NCBI GenBank assembly: GCA_964553925.1
Contig: CAZKNR010000208.1
Coordinates: 23,517 to 87,516 of the forward strand
Direction: 5' to 3'
From: DAISKN01 sp964553925
Lineage (GTDB): Bacteria > Acidobacteriota > Vicinamibacteria > Marinacidobacterales > SMYC01
Length of the DNA: 64,000 bases
Made by a program: the position numbers and the translations under genes. Shown piece after piece: positions 1 to 7,702 of the stretch (position 1 is the stretch's first letter; every line of letters begins with the position of its first letter). The notes beneath the pieces were generated by a model. It was not told the DNA's origin. It did not search any database and saw nothing but the letters and a program-made list of their open reading frames with translations.

Positions 1-1380
1 CTCGGGCCGGGGATCATGTATCCCGCGGAGACGGTCCTCATCACCGTCGGCGCCCTGGTGTTCATGCTCGCCATCAGCTGGGAGCTCACCCTCGTCTCCT
101 TCGCCATCATGCCCGTGGTGTCGATCGCGGTAAAAGAGTTCGGGGCCGTCATTCACAAGCGATTCGAGACCATCCAGGAGAAGATGAGCGACATCTCCGC
201 CTTCGCGCAGGAGAACATCTCGGGGATGCGGGTGGTGAAGGCCTACGCCCAGGAGGACGCTCAACGGCTCAAGTTCGAGCAGGAAAACGAGAGCTACCTT
301 CAAAGCAACATGGGGCTGGTGAAGATCTGGGGCGCTTTCTACCCTCTTCTTGCCGCCATCATCGGGCTCGGAAGCGCCGTCGTCCTCTGGTGGGGCGGCC
401 GCATGGTGATTCGCCAGGAGATCACGCTCGGTCAGCTCGTCGCGTTCTTCGCCTACCTCGAGATGCTGACCTGGCCCATGATCGCCTTCGGCTGGGTGGT
501 GAACATCTACCAGCGGGGCGCGGCCTCGATGAAAAGGCTCGCCGCGATTCTCGACTCCGAGCCCGAGATCGTGGATGGGCCCGATGCTCCGGCTCAAGCG
601 CTCTCGGGCCGTATCGAGTTCCGTGGCGTGTCGTTTCGGTACGAGGGCCGGAACGCGGGCCCGAATGGAAACGCCGGCGCCGCCGAAGTCCTCGCGGACG
701 TCGACCTCGTAATCGAGCCCGGTCAAACGGTGGCGTTCGTCGGGCGAACGGGCTCGGGGAAGACGACACTCACAAGGCTCGTCCCCCGGCTCTACGACGC
801 GACCGAGGGCCAGGTGCTCGTGGACGGCCGCGACGTCCGGACGCTTCCTCTCGAGATTCTGCGTTCGTCGGTGGCGTACGTTCCCCAGGAGAGCTTCCTG
901 TTCTCGGAGACGATTCGCGACAACATCGCTTTCGCGAAGCCCTCCGCCTCGGATGCTGACGTGCAAGAGGCGGCAAAGCGGGCGGGGCTCGATACCGACA
1001 TCGCCTCCTTCCCGAACGGCTACCAGACCATGGTGGGCGAGCGCGGAATCACGCTTTCGGGAGGCCAAAGGCAACGGGCGACGATTGCCCGCGCGGTCAT
1101 CGTCGAGCCTCCGATCCTGATCCTCGACGACGTGCTCTCCTCCGTCGACACCGAGACCGAGGAGCGGATCTTGAACGAGCTCTCGGGGGTCTTCAGGAAG
1201 CGCACGACGCTCCTGGTCTCGCATCGCATCAGCACGGTGAAAGGGGCGGACCTGATCTGCGTTCTCGAGAACGGACGCATCGTGGAGCGCGGAAACCACG
1301 AGACCCTCCTGGCCGAGGACGGTCTCTACGCGAGCCTCCACAGGAAGCAGCTCCTCGAGGAGGAGCTTTCGCGCATATGA
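1..1380 (+). CDS. ABC exporter subunit A (permease-ATPase fusion), 5'-truncated
   Basis: Half-transporter of the multidrug/lipid exporter family (MdlA/YheI-like). The frame is open to base 1, and the usual first part of the transmembrane domain is missing, so the gene begins outside the window; the ATG at 16 is internal. Visible are the last membrane helices and an ATPase domain with Walker A GRTGSGKTT (about nt 738-765), signature LSGGQRQR (about 1053-1076) and Walker B ending LILDD. The residue after the Walker B aspartate is Asp where active sites have Glu, as in the degenerate site of heterodimeric exporters. The stop overlaps the start of the next subunit (ATGA), indicating translational coupling. 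The substrate cannot be told from sequence. Confidence 0.93.
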   Translation, partial: LGPGIMYPAETVLITVGALVFMLAISWELTLVSFAIMPVVSIAVKEFGAVIHKRFETIQEKMSDISAFAQENISGMRVVKAYAQEDAQRLKFEQENESYLQSNMGLVKIWGAFYPLLAAIIGLGSAVVLWWGGRMVIRQEITLGQLVAFFAYLEMLTWPMIAFGWVVNIYQRGAASMKRLAAILDSEPEIVDGPDAPAQALSGRIEFRGVSFRYEGRNAGPNGNAGAAEVLADVDLVIEPGQTVAFVGRTGSGKTTLTRLVPRLYDATEGQVLVDGRDVRTLPLEILRSSVAYVPQESFLFSETIRDNIAFAKPSASDADVQEAAKRAGLDTDIASFPNGYQTMVGERGITLSGGQRQRATIARAVIVEPPILILDDVLSSVDTETEERILNELSGVFRKRTTLLVSHRISTVKGADLICVLENGRIVERGNHETLLAEDGLYASLHRKQLLEEELSRI

Positions 1381-3191
1381 GTGCAACGTTTCACGAAGAG
1401 GAAGCGCTCGGGAAGATCTACGACCGCCGGCTGATGCGGCGTCTGCTCGCTTACCTCGGCCCGTACAAGCTCACCGTCGCTATCTCGCTTCTCCTGGTCA
1501 TCGCCGCATCGGCCCTGAAGCTCGTTGGCCCCTACCTCACGAAGGTCGCGATCGACGACTACATCACCCGCGGAAACATCGAGGGGCTCGACTCCGTGGC
1601 GCTTCTCTACGTTCTCGCGCTCGTCCTGCAGTTCGCGATCTCGTTCTTCCAGGTCTACCTCATGAACGTGGCGGGCCAGCGCGTGATGTTCGACATGAGG
1701 CGGGAGATCTTCTCCCACCTCCAGCGGCTCCAGCCGGCGTTTTTCGACAAGAACCCCGTAGGGAGGCTGGTGACCCGGGTCACGACCGACGTCGACGCCC
1801 TGAACGAGCTCTTCACTTCCGGGGTGGTCACCATCTTCGGCGACGTCTTCATGCTCTTCGGCATCATGGTGGTTCTGATCTATCTCGACTGGCGGCTCGC
1901 GCTCGTCACCTTCACCGTGCTCCCGGCGCTCTTCGCCGTCACCCTGATGTTCAAACGCCGCGTGCGCGAGGTCTATCGGAAGGTCCGGACCCGGGTGGCG
2001 ATGCTGAACGCCTTCATCCAGGAGAACATCGTCGGGATGCAGGTGGTCCAGCTCTTCCGCCAGGAGCCCAGGAAATTCGGCCAGTACAGCGATCTCAACC
2101 GCCAGCATCAGGACGCGAACCTGGAGTCGGTCTTCCAGTACGCGCTCTTCTATCCCGCGATCGAGTTTCTGGGCGCTGTCGCTGTCGCTCTCATCATCTG
2201 GTACGGAGGCTTCTCGCTTCTCGGGGGCCTCACTGGCCTCACTCTAGGGGGGCTCGTGGCCTTCATCCAGTACTCCGAGAAATTCTTCCGGCCGATCAGC
2301 GACCTCTCGGAAAAGTTCAACATCCTCCAGGGTGCCATGGCTTCCTCGGAGCGGATCTTCAAGCTCCTCGATACCGAGGTGTCTGTAGCCTCACCGCCGG
2401 TGCCGGTGACGCGAGCGGAGGGCCGGAGCTCGATCCGGTTCGAGAACGTCTGGTTCGCCTATCAGAACGAGGACTGGGTCCTCGAGGACCTGGACCTCGA
2501 GGTGCGGCCGGGCGAGACGGTGGCGGTGGTCGGGCACACCGGAGCAGGGAAGACCACGCTCACGAGCCTTCTCCTCCGCTTCTACGACGTTCAGCGCGGC
2601 CGGGTGCTCGTCGACGGAGTGGACGTGCGGGAGTGGAACCTCCAGGAGCTCCGGCGCCGGTTCGGAATGGTTCTGCAGGACGTGCACCTCTTCTCCGGGA
2701 CCATCGCCTCCAACATCCGCCTCGGAGATCGTGAAATCACCGACCAGCAAGTGGCGGAGGCCGCGGCGGCGGTGCACCTCGACGGCTTCGTCGCCAGTCT
2801 TCCGCGTGGACTCGAGGAGGAAGTAAAGGAGCGCGGCTCCTCCCTCTCGTCCGGGCAGAAGCAGCTCGTGAGCTTCGCCCGCGCGCTGGTGCACGACCCC
2901 AGGATCCTCATTCTCGACGAGGCCACGTCCAACGTCGATACCCATACCGAAATCCTGATCCGCGAAGCCCTCGAGCGCCTCCTCGAGAACCGAACCAGCC
3001 TGGTCATCGCCCACCGGCTGTCGACCATCCAGAAGGCGGACCGCATCGTGGTGATGCACAAGGGGCGCGTGCGCGAAGTCGGCAACCACCAGGAGCTCCT
3101 GGCGCGGCGGGGAATCTACTACCGGCTTTACCAGCTCCAGTACAAGGATCAAGAGATCGGAATAATCAGCGGGAACCGGGCACTGGGTTAA
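1377..3191 (+). CDS. ABC exporter subunit B (permease-ATPase fusion)
   Basis: Full-length 604-aa half-transporter (MdlB/YheH-like). An N-terminal six-helix exporter domain (about residues 20-320) is followed by an ATPase domain with Walker A VGHTGAGKTT, Walker B ILDEATSNVD (catalytic Glu present) and His in the switch (IAHRLST). Its signature motif is LSSGQ rather than LSGGQ. Together with the Asp in the partner's Walker B this predicts one canonical and one degenerate ATP site, the pattern of heterodimeric exporters such as TM287/288. The start overlaps the stop of the upstream subunit by four bases. The pair very probably assembles in the inner membrane; its cargo is unknown. Confidence 0.94.
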   Translation: MSATFHEEEALGKIYDRRLMRRLLAYLGPYKLTVAISLLLVIAASALKLVGPYLTKVAIDDYITRGNIEGLDSVALLYVLALVLQFAISFFQVYLMNVAGQRVMFDMRREIFSHLQRLQPAFFDKNPVGRLVTRVTTDVDALNELFTSGVVTIFGDVFMLFGIMVVLIYLDWRLALVTFTVLPALFAVTLMFKRRVREVYRKVRTRVAMLNAFIQENIVGMQVVQLFRQEPRKFGQYSDLNRQHQDANLESVFQYALFYPAIEFLGAVAVALIIWYGGFSLLGGLTGLTLGGLVAFIQYSEKFFRPISDLSEKFNILQGAMASSERIFKLLDTEVSVASPPVPVTRAEGRSSIRFENVWFAYQNEDWVLEDLDLEVRPGETVAVVGHTGAGKTTLTSLLLRFYDVQRGRVLVDGVDVREWNLQELRRRFGMVLQDVHLFSGTIASNIRLGDREITDQQVAEAAAAVHLDGFVASLPRGLEEEVKERGSSLSSGQKQLVSFARALVHDPRILILDEATSNVDTHTEILIREALERLLENRTSLVIAHRLSTIQKADRIVVMHKGRVREVGNHQELLARRGIYYRLYQLQYKDQEIGIISGNRALG

Positions 3192-3203
3192 GATGGCCCC
3201 CTC

Positions 3204-4097
3204 ATGAGCGACGAAGGCACCCTGAAACCGGCGCCGGACGCGCCCGAGATCGTCTCCCCCGCCGTGCTCGAGGACGTGAGCTTCGGTCGTACTCTTGTCC
3301 AGTTTTTTCTCGTCCCCGCGGTCGTCGTCGCCGCCTGCGCCTTCGTTTTCTTCTTCTTCGCCTGGCTCGTCTCCGACGAGAAGACGGGCGTCGACTATCT
3401 CCGCGAGATCCGCATGGGAAGCGCCAACCGGCGATGGCAGGCGGCGTTCGAGCTCTCGAAGATCATCAACATGGACTCCGAGAAGAAACGCATGGAGGGA
3501 CTCGTTCCGGAGATGATCGATACCTTCGAAGAGTCTCTCGACGACGACCCCAGGGTGCGGCACTATCTCGCGCTTTCTCTCGGACATCTCGGCGACCGAA
3601 CCGCGACCCCGACCCTCATCTCGGCGCTCGACGACCCGGACGCAACCACGCGCCTCTATGCGAGCTGGGCCCTCGGGAACCTGCGCGACCCGAGCGCGGT
3701 CGAGCCGCTCCTCGAAAGATTCGGCGACGACGACCCTGGAGTGCGCAAGATGGCGGTCTACGCCGCCGGGACCCTCGGGGACGAGCGCGCGATTCCACGG
3801 CTCGAGGTCGCGCTCGGGGATCCCGATCGAGACGTCTCCTGGAACGCGGCCGTCGCCCTCGCCCAGCTCGGAGACGCCTCGGGCGAAACTCAGCTTCTCT
3901 TGATGCTCGACCGGGAGTACCTCGACGGTCTCACGGAGATCGACGACGCCCGAAAGCTTCTCGCGATGGAGAGCGCCATAAGGGCTTCAGCCCTCGTCCC
4001 GAGCGGGACCGTGGACGCGCGGTTGCGAAGTATCGCGTCGAGCGATCCGAATCTCGCGATCAGAAAGTTGGCGCTCGCGGCGCTCGAAGGGCGCTAA
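3204..4097 (+). CDS. Membrane-anchored HEAT-repeat protein
   Basis: 297 aa. One hydrophobic segment (about residues 35-58, rich in Phe and Val) anchors the protein. The rest is a helical array of at least four HEAT/PBS-lyase-like repeats, with recurring patterns such as VRHYLALSLGHLGD, TRLYASWALGNLRD and VRKMAVYAAGTLGD. Such repeats are protein-binding scaffolds with no catalytic residues. It starts 12 bases after the ABC exporter genes, so it may be cotranscribed and act as an accessory factor. A TAAGAT box (3189-3194) nine bases before the ATG could also give it its own promoter. The precise role is unknown. Confidence 0.85.
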   Translation: MSDEGTLKPAPDAPEIVSPAVLEDVSFGRTLVQFFLVPAVVVAACAFVFFFFAWLVSDEKTGVDYLREIRMGSANRRWQAAFELSKIINMDSEKKRMEGLVPEMIDTFEESLDDDPRVRHYLALSLGHLGDRTATPTLISALDDPDATTRLYASWALGNLRDPSAVEPLLERFGDDDPGVRKMAVYAAGTLGDERAIPRLEVALGDPDRDVSWNAAVALAQLGDASGETQLLLMLDREYLDGLTEIDDARKLLAMESAIRASALVPSGTVDARLRSIASSDPNLAIRKLALAALEGR

Positions 4098-4493
4098 CAG
4101 CTAAGCTAAGGGGCGGTACGTGAGCATGACGATTGATCGACTGCCACGTCTTGAACCGAGGCGGTCGTGGTGTAAGAAGCCCGCTCGACCGCCCCAATTG
4201 ATGCCGATAGGAGAGAGCTTCACAATAGGCGAGGGGTTTTTCAGGGCCTTATTGATCTATACAGCCTCCACGCGCAAGATAGCATCCGAGGTCCTATTTG
4301 GTTCTTCAGAAGCAAACCCATAGTGCACCGCGATTTGAAACCCGACCTCCGCGCGCACCGTCCCGGATACACGGCATTCCCTGCGAACCATCAGAACTAT
4401 AAGGCTGGCGTTTCATGGAACCTCCGAATTGTAGTTGAACGTCGATTCGCCGCTATCAGCGTTCCTGCACTACCATAGGGAGGAGAGGCGAAC
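4098..4493. other. Intergenic region without a recognisable gene
   Basis: About 400 bases between the HEAT-repeat gene and the toxin-antitoxin pair. Short open frames exist (for example 4120-4323 on the plus strand) but have no recognisable domain, ribosome site or family resemblance. A GTTGAAC heptamer at 4434-4440 fits the GTTRRRY core of an integron insertion site and could be the 5' boundary of the cassette-like unit that follows, but such a match is expected by chance in about one of ten stretches of this size. Confidence 0.4.
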
Positions 4494-4712
4494 ATGACGC
4501 GACTTCTTGAGGAAGCATTCACGCGGGTTTCCGAACTTCCCGCTGACGCCCAGGATGAGCTGGCGCGATGGCTGCTGAGCGAGCTTGAATCCGAGCGCCG
4601 TTGGTCGGAGTTGTTCGCGGAGTCTGGCGATGCTCTTGCCCGTCTCGCTGAGGAGGCTCTCGCTGAGCACCGGCGCGGCGAGACAAAAGTGCTGGACCCC
4701 GACAAGCTTTGA
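4494..4712 (+). CDS. Antitoxin of a RelE/ParE-type toxin-antitoxin pair
   Basis: A 72-aa acidic, helical protein (LPADAQDELARWLLSELESE near the N terminus) of the kind found before RelE/ParE toxins. The ATG has a GGAGAGG ribosome site seven bases upstream. The last codons overlap the TTG start of the toxin (TTGA), the classic coupling of type II modules. It should bind and neutralise the toxin encoded next and repress the shared promoter. The antitoxin family is not identified with certainty; the assignment rests on size, composition, coupling and partner. The unit is followed by an attC-like repeat, so it may be a captured gene cassette. Confidence 0.75.
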   Translation: MTRLLEEAFTRVSELPADAQDELARWLLSELESERRWSELFAESGDALARLAEEALAEHRRGETKVLDPDKL

Positions 4713-4978
4713 AATCTTCAACCACTCGGCGCTTTCGCGAGGCCTTTCATGATTTGCCACCTGAGATACAGGAACAAACTCGGCAGGCGTATGCGCGATT
4801 TCGGGAGAATCCAAGTCACCCCGGGCTCAGGTTCAAGAAGGTCCAAACCCAGGGGAACGTTCATTCTGCGCGGATCACGCGAGACTACCGTGCCCTCGGC
4901 ACGGTCGAAGGTGATGAAGTGGTTTGGTTCTGGGTCGGTTCGCACGATGAATACGAGCGGCTGATCAAAAAACGGTGA
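4709..4978 (+). CDS. RelE/ParE-family toxin
   Basis: 89 aa with the RelE/ParE pattern: an N-terminal helical pair (FREAFHDLPPEIQEQTRQAY), a central LRFKKVQ strand, basic residues in the strand HSARITRDYRALG, then WFWVGSHDEYERLI near the end. Members cleave ribosome-bound mRNA (RelE) or poison gyrase (ParE); which applies here cannot be decided. The TTG start overlaps the antitoxin stop. Only six bases separate the stop codon from the attC-like element at 4985, as is typical for integron cassettes. Confidence 0.82.
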   Translation: MKSSTTRRFREAFHDLPPEIQEQTRQAYARFRENPSHPGLRFKKVQTQGNVHSARITRDYRALGTVEGDEVVWFWVGSHDEYERLIKKR

Positions 4979-4984
4979 GACGCC

Positions 4985-5113
4985 GTCCAACTTGGCGTTG
5001 GAGTGGACGTGGCCCTTTTCGTCAGCCGAAGGAGCCCAAATGACCGGTGACGCCTTCGTTGAGCTCCGCGGTTTACCCCAGGCTGGCCACGCCACTGAAC
5101 GCGAGTGTTATCT
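4985..5113 (+). repeat. attC-like imperfect inverted repeat (candidate integron recombination site)
   Basis: GTCCAAC at 4985-4991 fits the RYYYAAC R'' box. Three bases on, GCGTTGGAGTGGACGTGGCC (4995-5014) pairs with GGCCACGCCACTGAACGC (5085-5102), leaving an unpaired A and one short mismatch, like the extrahelical bases of attC hairpins. The far end is GTTATCT (5107-5113), a weak R' box (consensus GTTRRRY; two positions deviate). The inner part can pair further through CGAAGG and CCTTCG. The total length of 129 bases lies within the attC range, and the element directly follows the toxin gene. No integrase is present in the window, so this is a structural inference. Confidence 0.55.
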
Positions 5114-5162
5114 GAACAAAGCTGGGCGTCGCGCATAGGGCGCCGCCGGGGTTGGTGAAACC

Positions 5163-5858
5163 ATGATGATGCCGTACCTAGCCCTCACCTTGCTCTCCTC
5201 ACTTACCGCGAAGGAGTTGTTGGACCGCTCCATCGCCTACCACGATCCCCACGGGCGTTGGGAGCGAGGGGCTTTCGAGATCACTGAGTTTGAGAGCCGG
5301 CCGCACGGGACCGGCCACCGCAACGTTCTTCGCTTCGACAACGCCCGGGGCCGGTTCGAGCTGGATAGCTCCGTCGGCGGCCGCACCCTGACCCTCGTGG
5401 TTGAGAACGACATGGCAGTCGCGCGCCTTGATGGGAAAACGAATTTGTCGGCCGATGAGCTCGAGCGCTATCGGTTGAAGCCCGCGCAGGTCTTGTCGAG
5501 GCGCAACAGGGATCTGTACCTCTGGGGCCTTCCGATGAAGCTCAGAGACCCCGGCACCCGGCTGGACCCGAGAATGAAGGAGACGCATTTCGAAGGAAGA
5601 CCCGTCTACCAACTTCGCGTCACCTACGACGCAAGCGTCGGCGGTGATACGTGGTATTTCCTCCTGGATCGGGAAACGTGCGCGCTTGTCGGCCATCGTT
5701 TTCACCACGACGAGTCGGCAGGGGACGGCGAGTACGCCGTATTGAGCGAGGAGATCTCGGGCCAGGGCCTGCGTCTTCCACGAGTAAGAAGGTGGTACAC
5801 AAACAAGGACAACGAGCCGGTCATCACGCATACGATTCTGTCCATCATCGCGCCCTGA
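5163..5858 (+). CDS. Exported DUF6503-like protein
   Basis: 231 aa, starting with a short hydrophobic leader (PYLALTLLSSLTA) and then KELLDRSIAYHDPHGRW, as in exported DUF6503-type proteins with an outer-membrane lipoprotein-sorting-like beta fold. The body alternates charged strands (FEITEFESRP, RFELDSS, TLVVENDMAVARLDGK, VYQLRVTYDA, WYFLLDRETCALVGHRF), consistent with a lipid-binding beta half-barrel. No catalytic motif is visible. It lies alone between the attC-like element and the respiratory operon, so it may be part of the same acquired segment or the original chromosomal flank. The function is unknown. Confidence 0.65.
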   Translation: MMMPYLALTLLSSLTAKELLDRSIAYHDPHGRWERGAFEITEFESRPHGTGHRNVLRFDNARGRFELDSSVGGRTLTLVVENDMAVARLDGKTNLSADELERYRLKPAQVLSRRNRDLYLWGLPMKLRDPGTRLDPRMKETHFEGRPVYQLRVTYDASVGGDTWYFLLDRETCALVGHRFHHDESAGDGEYAVLSEEISGQGLRLPRVRRWYTNKDNEPVITHTILSIIAP

Positions 5859-6083
5859 ATGCGGGTGCCTCTCTACTCCGCTCAACGAGTGATTTCGCTC
5901 CTTGGATTGTATGGGCGGATTGTAATGGTGGTCGGAATCGCGGGCGCGCTGAAGGTGGCAAACGCGCGGGGCGCGTCGAGGTGATGGCGGTCATGTCTGT
6001 AAATGGCTGGGCGACCTGGCTGGCCCGATCCCGCTGCGGAAATTTGACTTCGGCCGGTGTCGCGGGTGGTGCCGCGGGGGTTC
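5859..6083. other. Intergenic region upstream of the respiratory promoter
   Basis: Together with the leader up to 6244 this leaves 386 bases without a gene. A GC-rich stretch around 5938-5985 shows local symmetry (GCGCGCTG and CGCGCGGGGCGCG) but no T-run, so a terminator for the preceding gene is only possible. No conserved reading frame was recognised. Confidence 0.3.
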
Positions 6084-6113
6084 TTGACACCCCTCGCGCC
6101 TGACGACTAAAAT
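6084..6113 (+). promoter_or_regulatory. Sigma70-type promoter of the respiratory operon
   Basis: TTGACA (6084-6089) and TAAAAT (6108-6113) are separated by 18 bases. The -35 box is perfect and the -10 matches five of six. It is the only strong promoter-like element before the Rieske gene and would give a leader of about 125 bases, long enough for regulation. No clear riboswitch or operator is visible in the leader. Confidence 0.65.
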
Positions 6114-6244
6114 ATCTCGTTTGCATCAGTCGATCTCTCTGCTGCTGTATGCGTTACACGACGCCGACCGTTTCCATTGGGCAGTAGTGTTTTTTCAAAG
6201 CAAAAGCTCAAAAGATTCAGCGACCCTTACCACTAGGTAGAAGC

Positions 6245-6823
6245 ATGGCCGACGAAACGAAAGTCCCCGAGACGAGTGGAACCGGCACCGAGACCCCCGC
6301 TCCCGCGCCCGCGGCGAAAGCCAAGAAGGCCGAGGCGGCGATGACAAGGCGCGAGTTCAACTGGCTCGCGCTCGCCTGGTCGTTCTTCGCCGCCTCCGCC
6401 GGCGCGGGTCTGACGGCGATGGGCCGGTTCATGTTCCCGAACGTCCTCACCGAGCCGCCCTCCACGTTCAAGGTGGGCCTTCCCACCGACTTTGCCGTCG
6501 GCGCCGTCGACGAGCGGTTCAAGGAGAAGTTCCGCGTCTGGGTGGTACGCAACGAGGAGGGCATGTACGCGATTTCCGCGATCTGCACCCACCTCGGCTG
6601 CACCCCCAACTGGCTTTCCGCCGAGAACAAGTTCAAGTGCCCGTGCCACGGGAGCGGTTTCTACATGAGCGGGATCAATTTCGAGGGACCGGCTCCGCGT
6701 CCCCTGGAGCGCGTAAAGATATCGCTTTCGGATGACGGCCAGGTGCTCATCGACAAAGGCCGGCTCTTCAAGCAGGAAGCCGGGCAGTGGAACGACCCTG
6801 AATCCTTCTTGAGCCTGAGCTGA
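6245..6823 (+). CDS. qcrA: Rieske iron-sulfur protein of the menaquinol:cytochrome c reductase
   Basis: 192 aa. An Ala/Pro/Lys-rich N-terminal tail precedes a Tat-like motif (TRREFNWL, residues 34-41) and one membrane anchor (about 40-60). The 2Fe-2S ligands lie in CTHLGC (114-119) and CPCHGSGF (132-139), the Rieske signature. It takes electrons from quinol at the outer face of the membrane and passes them on to cytochrome c. It is the first gene of the operon, followed by split cytochrome b, so the complex is of the QcrABC/b6f-like type rather than a mitochondrial-type bc1. Confidence 0.95.
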   Translation: MADETKVPETSGTGTETPAPAPAAKAKKAEAAMTRREFNWLALAWSFFAASAGAGLTAMGRFMFPNVLTEPPSTFKVGLPTDFAVGAVDERFKEKFRVWVVRNEEGMYAISAICTHLGCTPNWLSAENKFKCPCHGSGFYMSGINFEGPAPRPLERVKISLSDDGQVLIDKGRLFKQEAGQWNDPESFLSLS

Positions 6824-6859
6824 TGGCACTTTTGTTTCTTGTTTAGGAGTCGAAAATCA

Positions 6860-7657
6860 GTGCAAAAGCTGATGAACGCATTCAGTAGCGGATGGAACGC
6901 CCTCACCGAGACCCAAGTGTGGAAGGCGATCTTCCGCCACGGCGCGGTCACGAGCAACCGGAACCGGGTGCTGGTGGTGATGTCGAACGTCTTTCTCCAC
7001 CTCCATCCGGTGAAGTCGCGCAAAGCGGGCATCAAGCTCCGCTACACCTGGTGCATGGGCGGGGTCACGTTCTTCCTGTTTCTGGTGCTCACCTTCACCG
7101 GCCTTCTCCTGATGTTCTACTACCGGCCGACGGTCGAGTACGCCTACGCCGACATCATCGATCTCGGCGAGCACGTTCCTCTCGGCGTCATGCGCGAGCT
7201 CCATCGTTGGGGCGCTCACGCGATGGTCATCACCGTCTGGCTTCACATGTTCCGGGTCTTCATGACCGGCTCCTACAAGCCGCCCCGCGAGTTCAATTGG
7301 GGCGTTGGGGTCGTGCTTCTGGTCCTCACCCTGCTCCTGTCGTTCACCGGCTACCTCCTTCCCTGGGATCAGCTCGCCATCTGGGCGATCACCGTGGGCT
7401 CCAACATGGCTCGAGCGACGCCGCTGATGGGAACGGAGGGGCCGCTGTCCGCGGCGCTGAAGATCGGCGATATCAACATCATCAACTCGGCAAGCGACGC
7501 CCGGTTCATTCTCCTCGGGGCGCGAAACGTGGGGGAGAACACCCTTCTGCGGTTCTACGTCCTTCACTGCGTCGGTCTCCCTCTCGCGGCTGCGGTCTTG
7601 ATGGCGGTGCACTTCTGGCGGGTGCGCAAGGACGGCGGTATTTCTGGCCCGCTATAA
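6860..7657 (+). CDS. qcrB: Cytochrome b, N-terminal (b6-like) subunit
   Basis: 265 aa with four membrane helices. Heme ligands are the His pairs in HRWGAHAMVITVWLHMF and VLHCVGLPLAAAVLMAVHFW. The sequence GYLLPWDQLAIWA is the conserved turn of the Qo site, and the C-terminal RVRKDGG is typical of menaquinol-oxidising QcrB. The GTG start at 6860 is chosen because TAGGAGT (6844-6850) lies nine bases upstream; an in-frame TTG at 6839 would precede this ribosome site. It spans the quinol oxidation and reduction sites together with the next subunit. Confidence 0.93.
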   Translation: MQKLMNAFSSGWNALTETQVWKAIFRHGAVTSNRNRVLVVMSNVFLHLHPVKSRKAGIKLRYTWCMGGVTFFLFLVLTFTGLLLMFYYRPTVEYAYADIIDLGEHVPLGVMRELHRWGAHAMVITVWLHMFRVFMTGSYKPPREFNWGVGVVLLVLTLLLSFTGYLLPWDQLAIWAITVGSNMARATPLMGTEGPLSAALKIGDINIINSASDARFILLGARNVGENTLLRFYVLHCVGLPLAAAVLMAVHFWRVRKDGGISGPL

Positions 7658-7702
7658 ACCGTCGGGTTCAGGTCCTTAAGAAGTCCCAAAGGCATACGGC
7701 TT

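Noticed and set aside
4120..4323. 67-codon open frame after the HEAT-repeat gene
   Set aside because: No ribosome site, no family resemblance and mixed composition; listed only as part of the intergenic region.
5859..5960. Second attC-like element after the DUF6503-like gene
   Set aside because: CGCTCAACGAGTG recalls the right end of the element at 4985-5113, but no complementary left arm was found.
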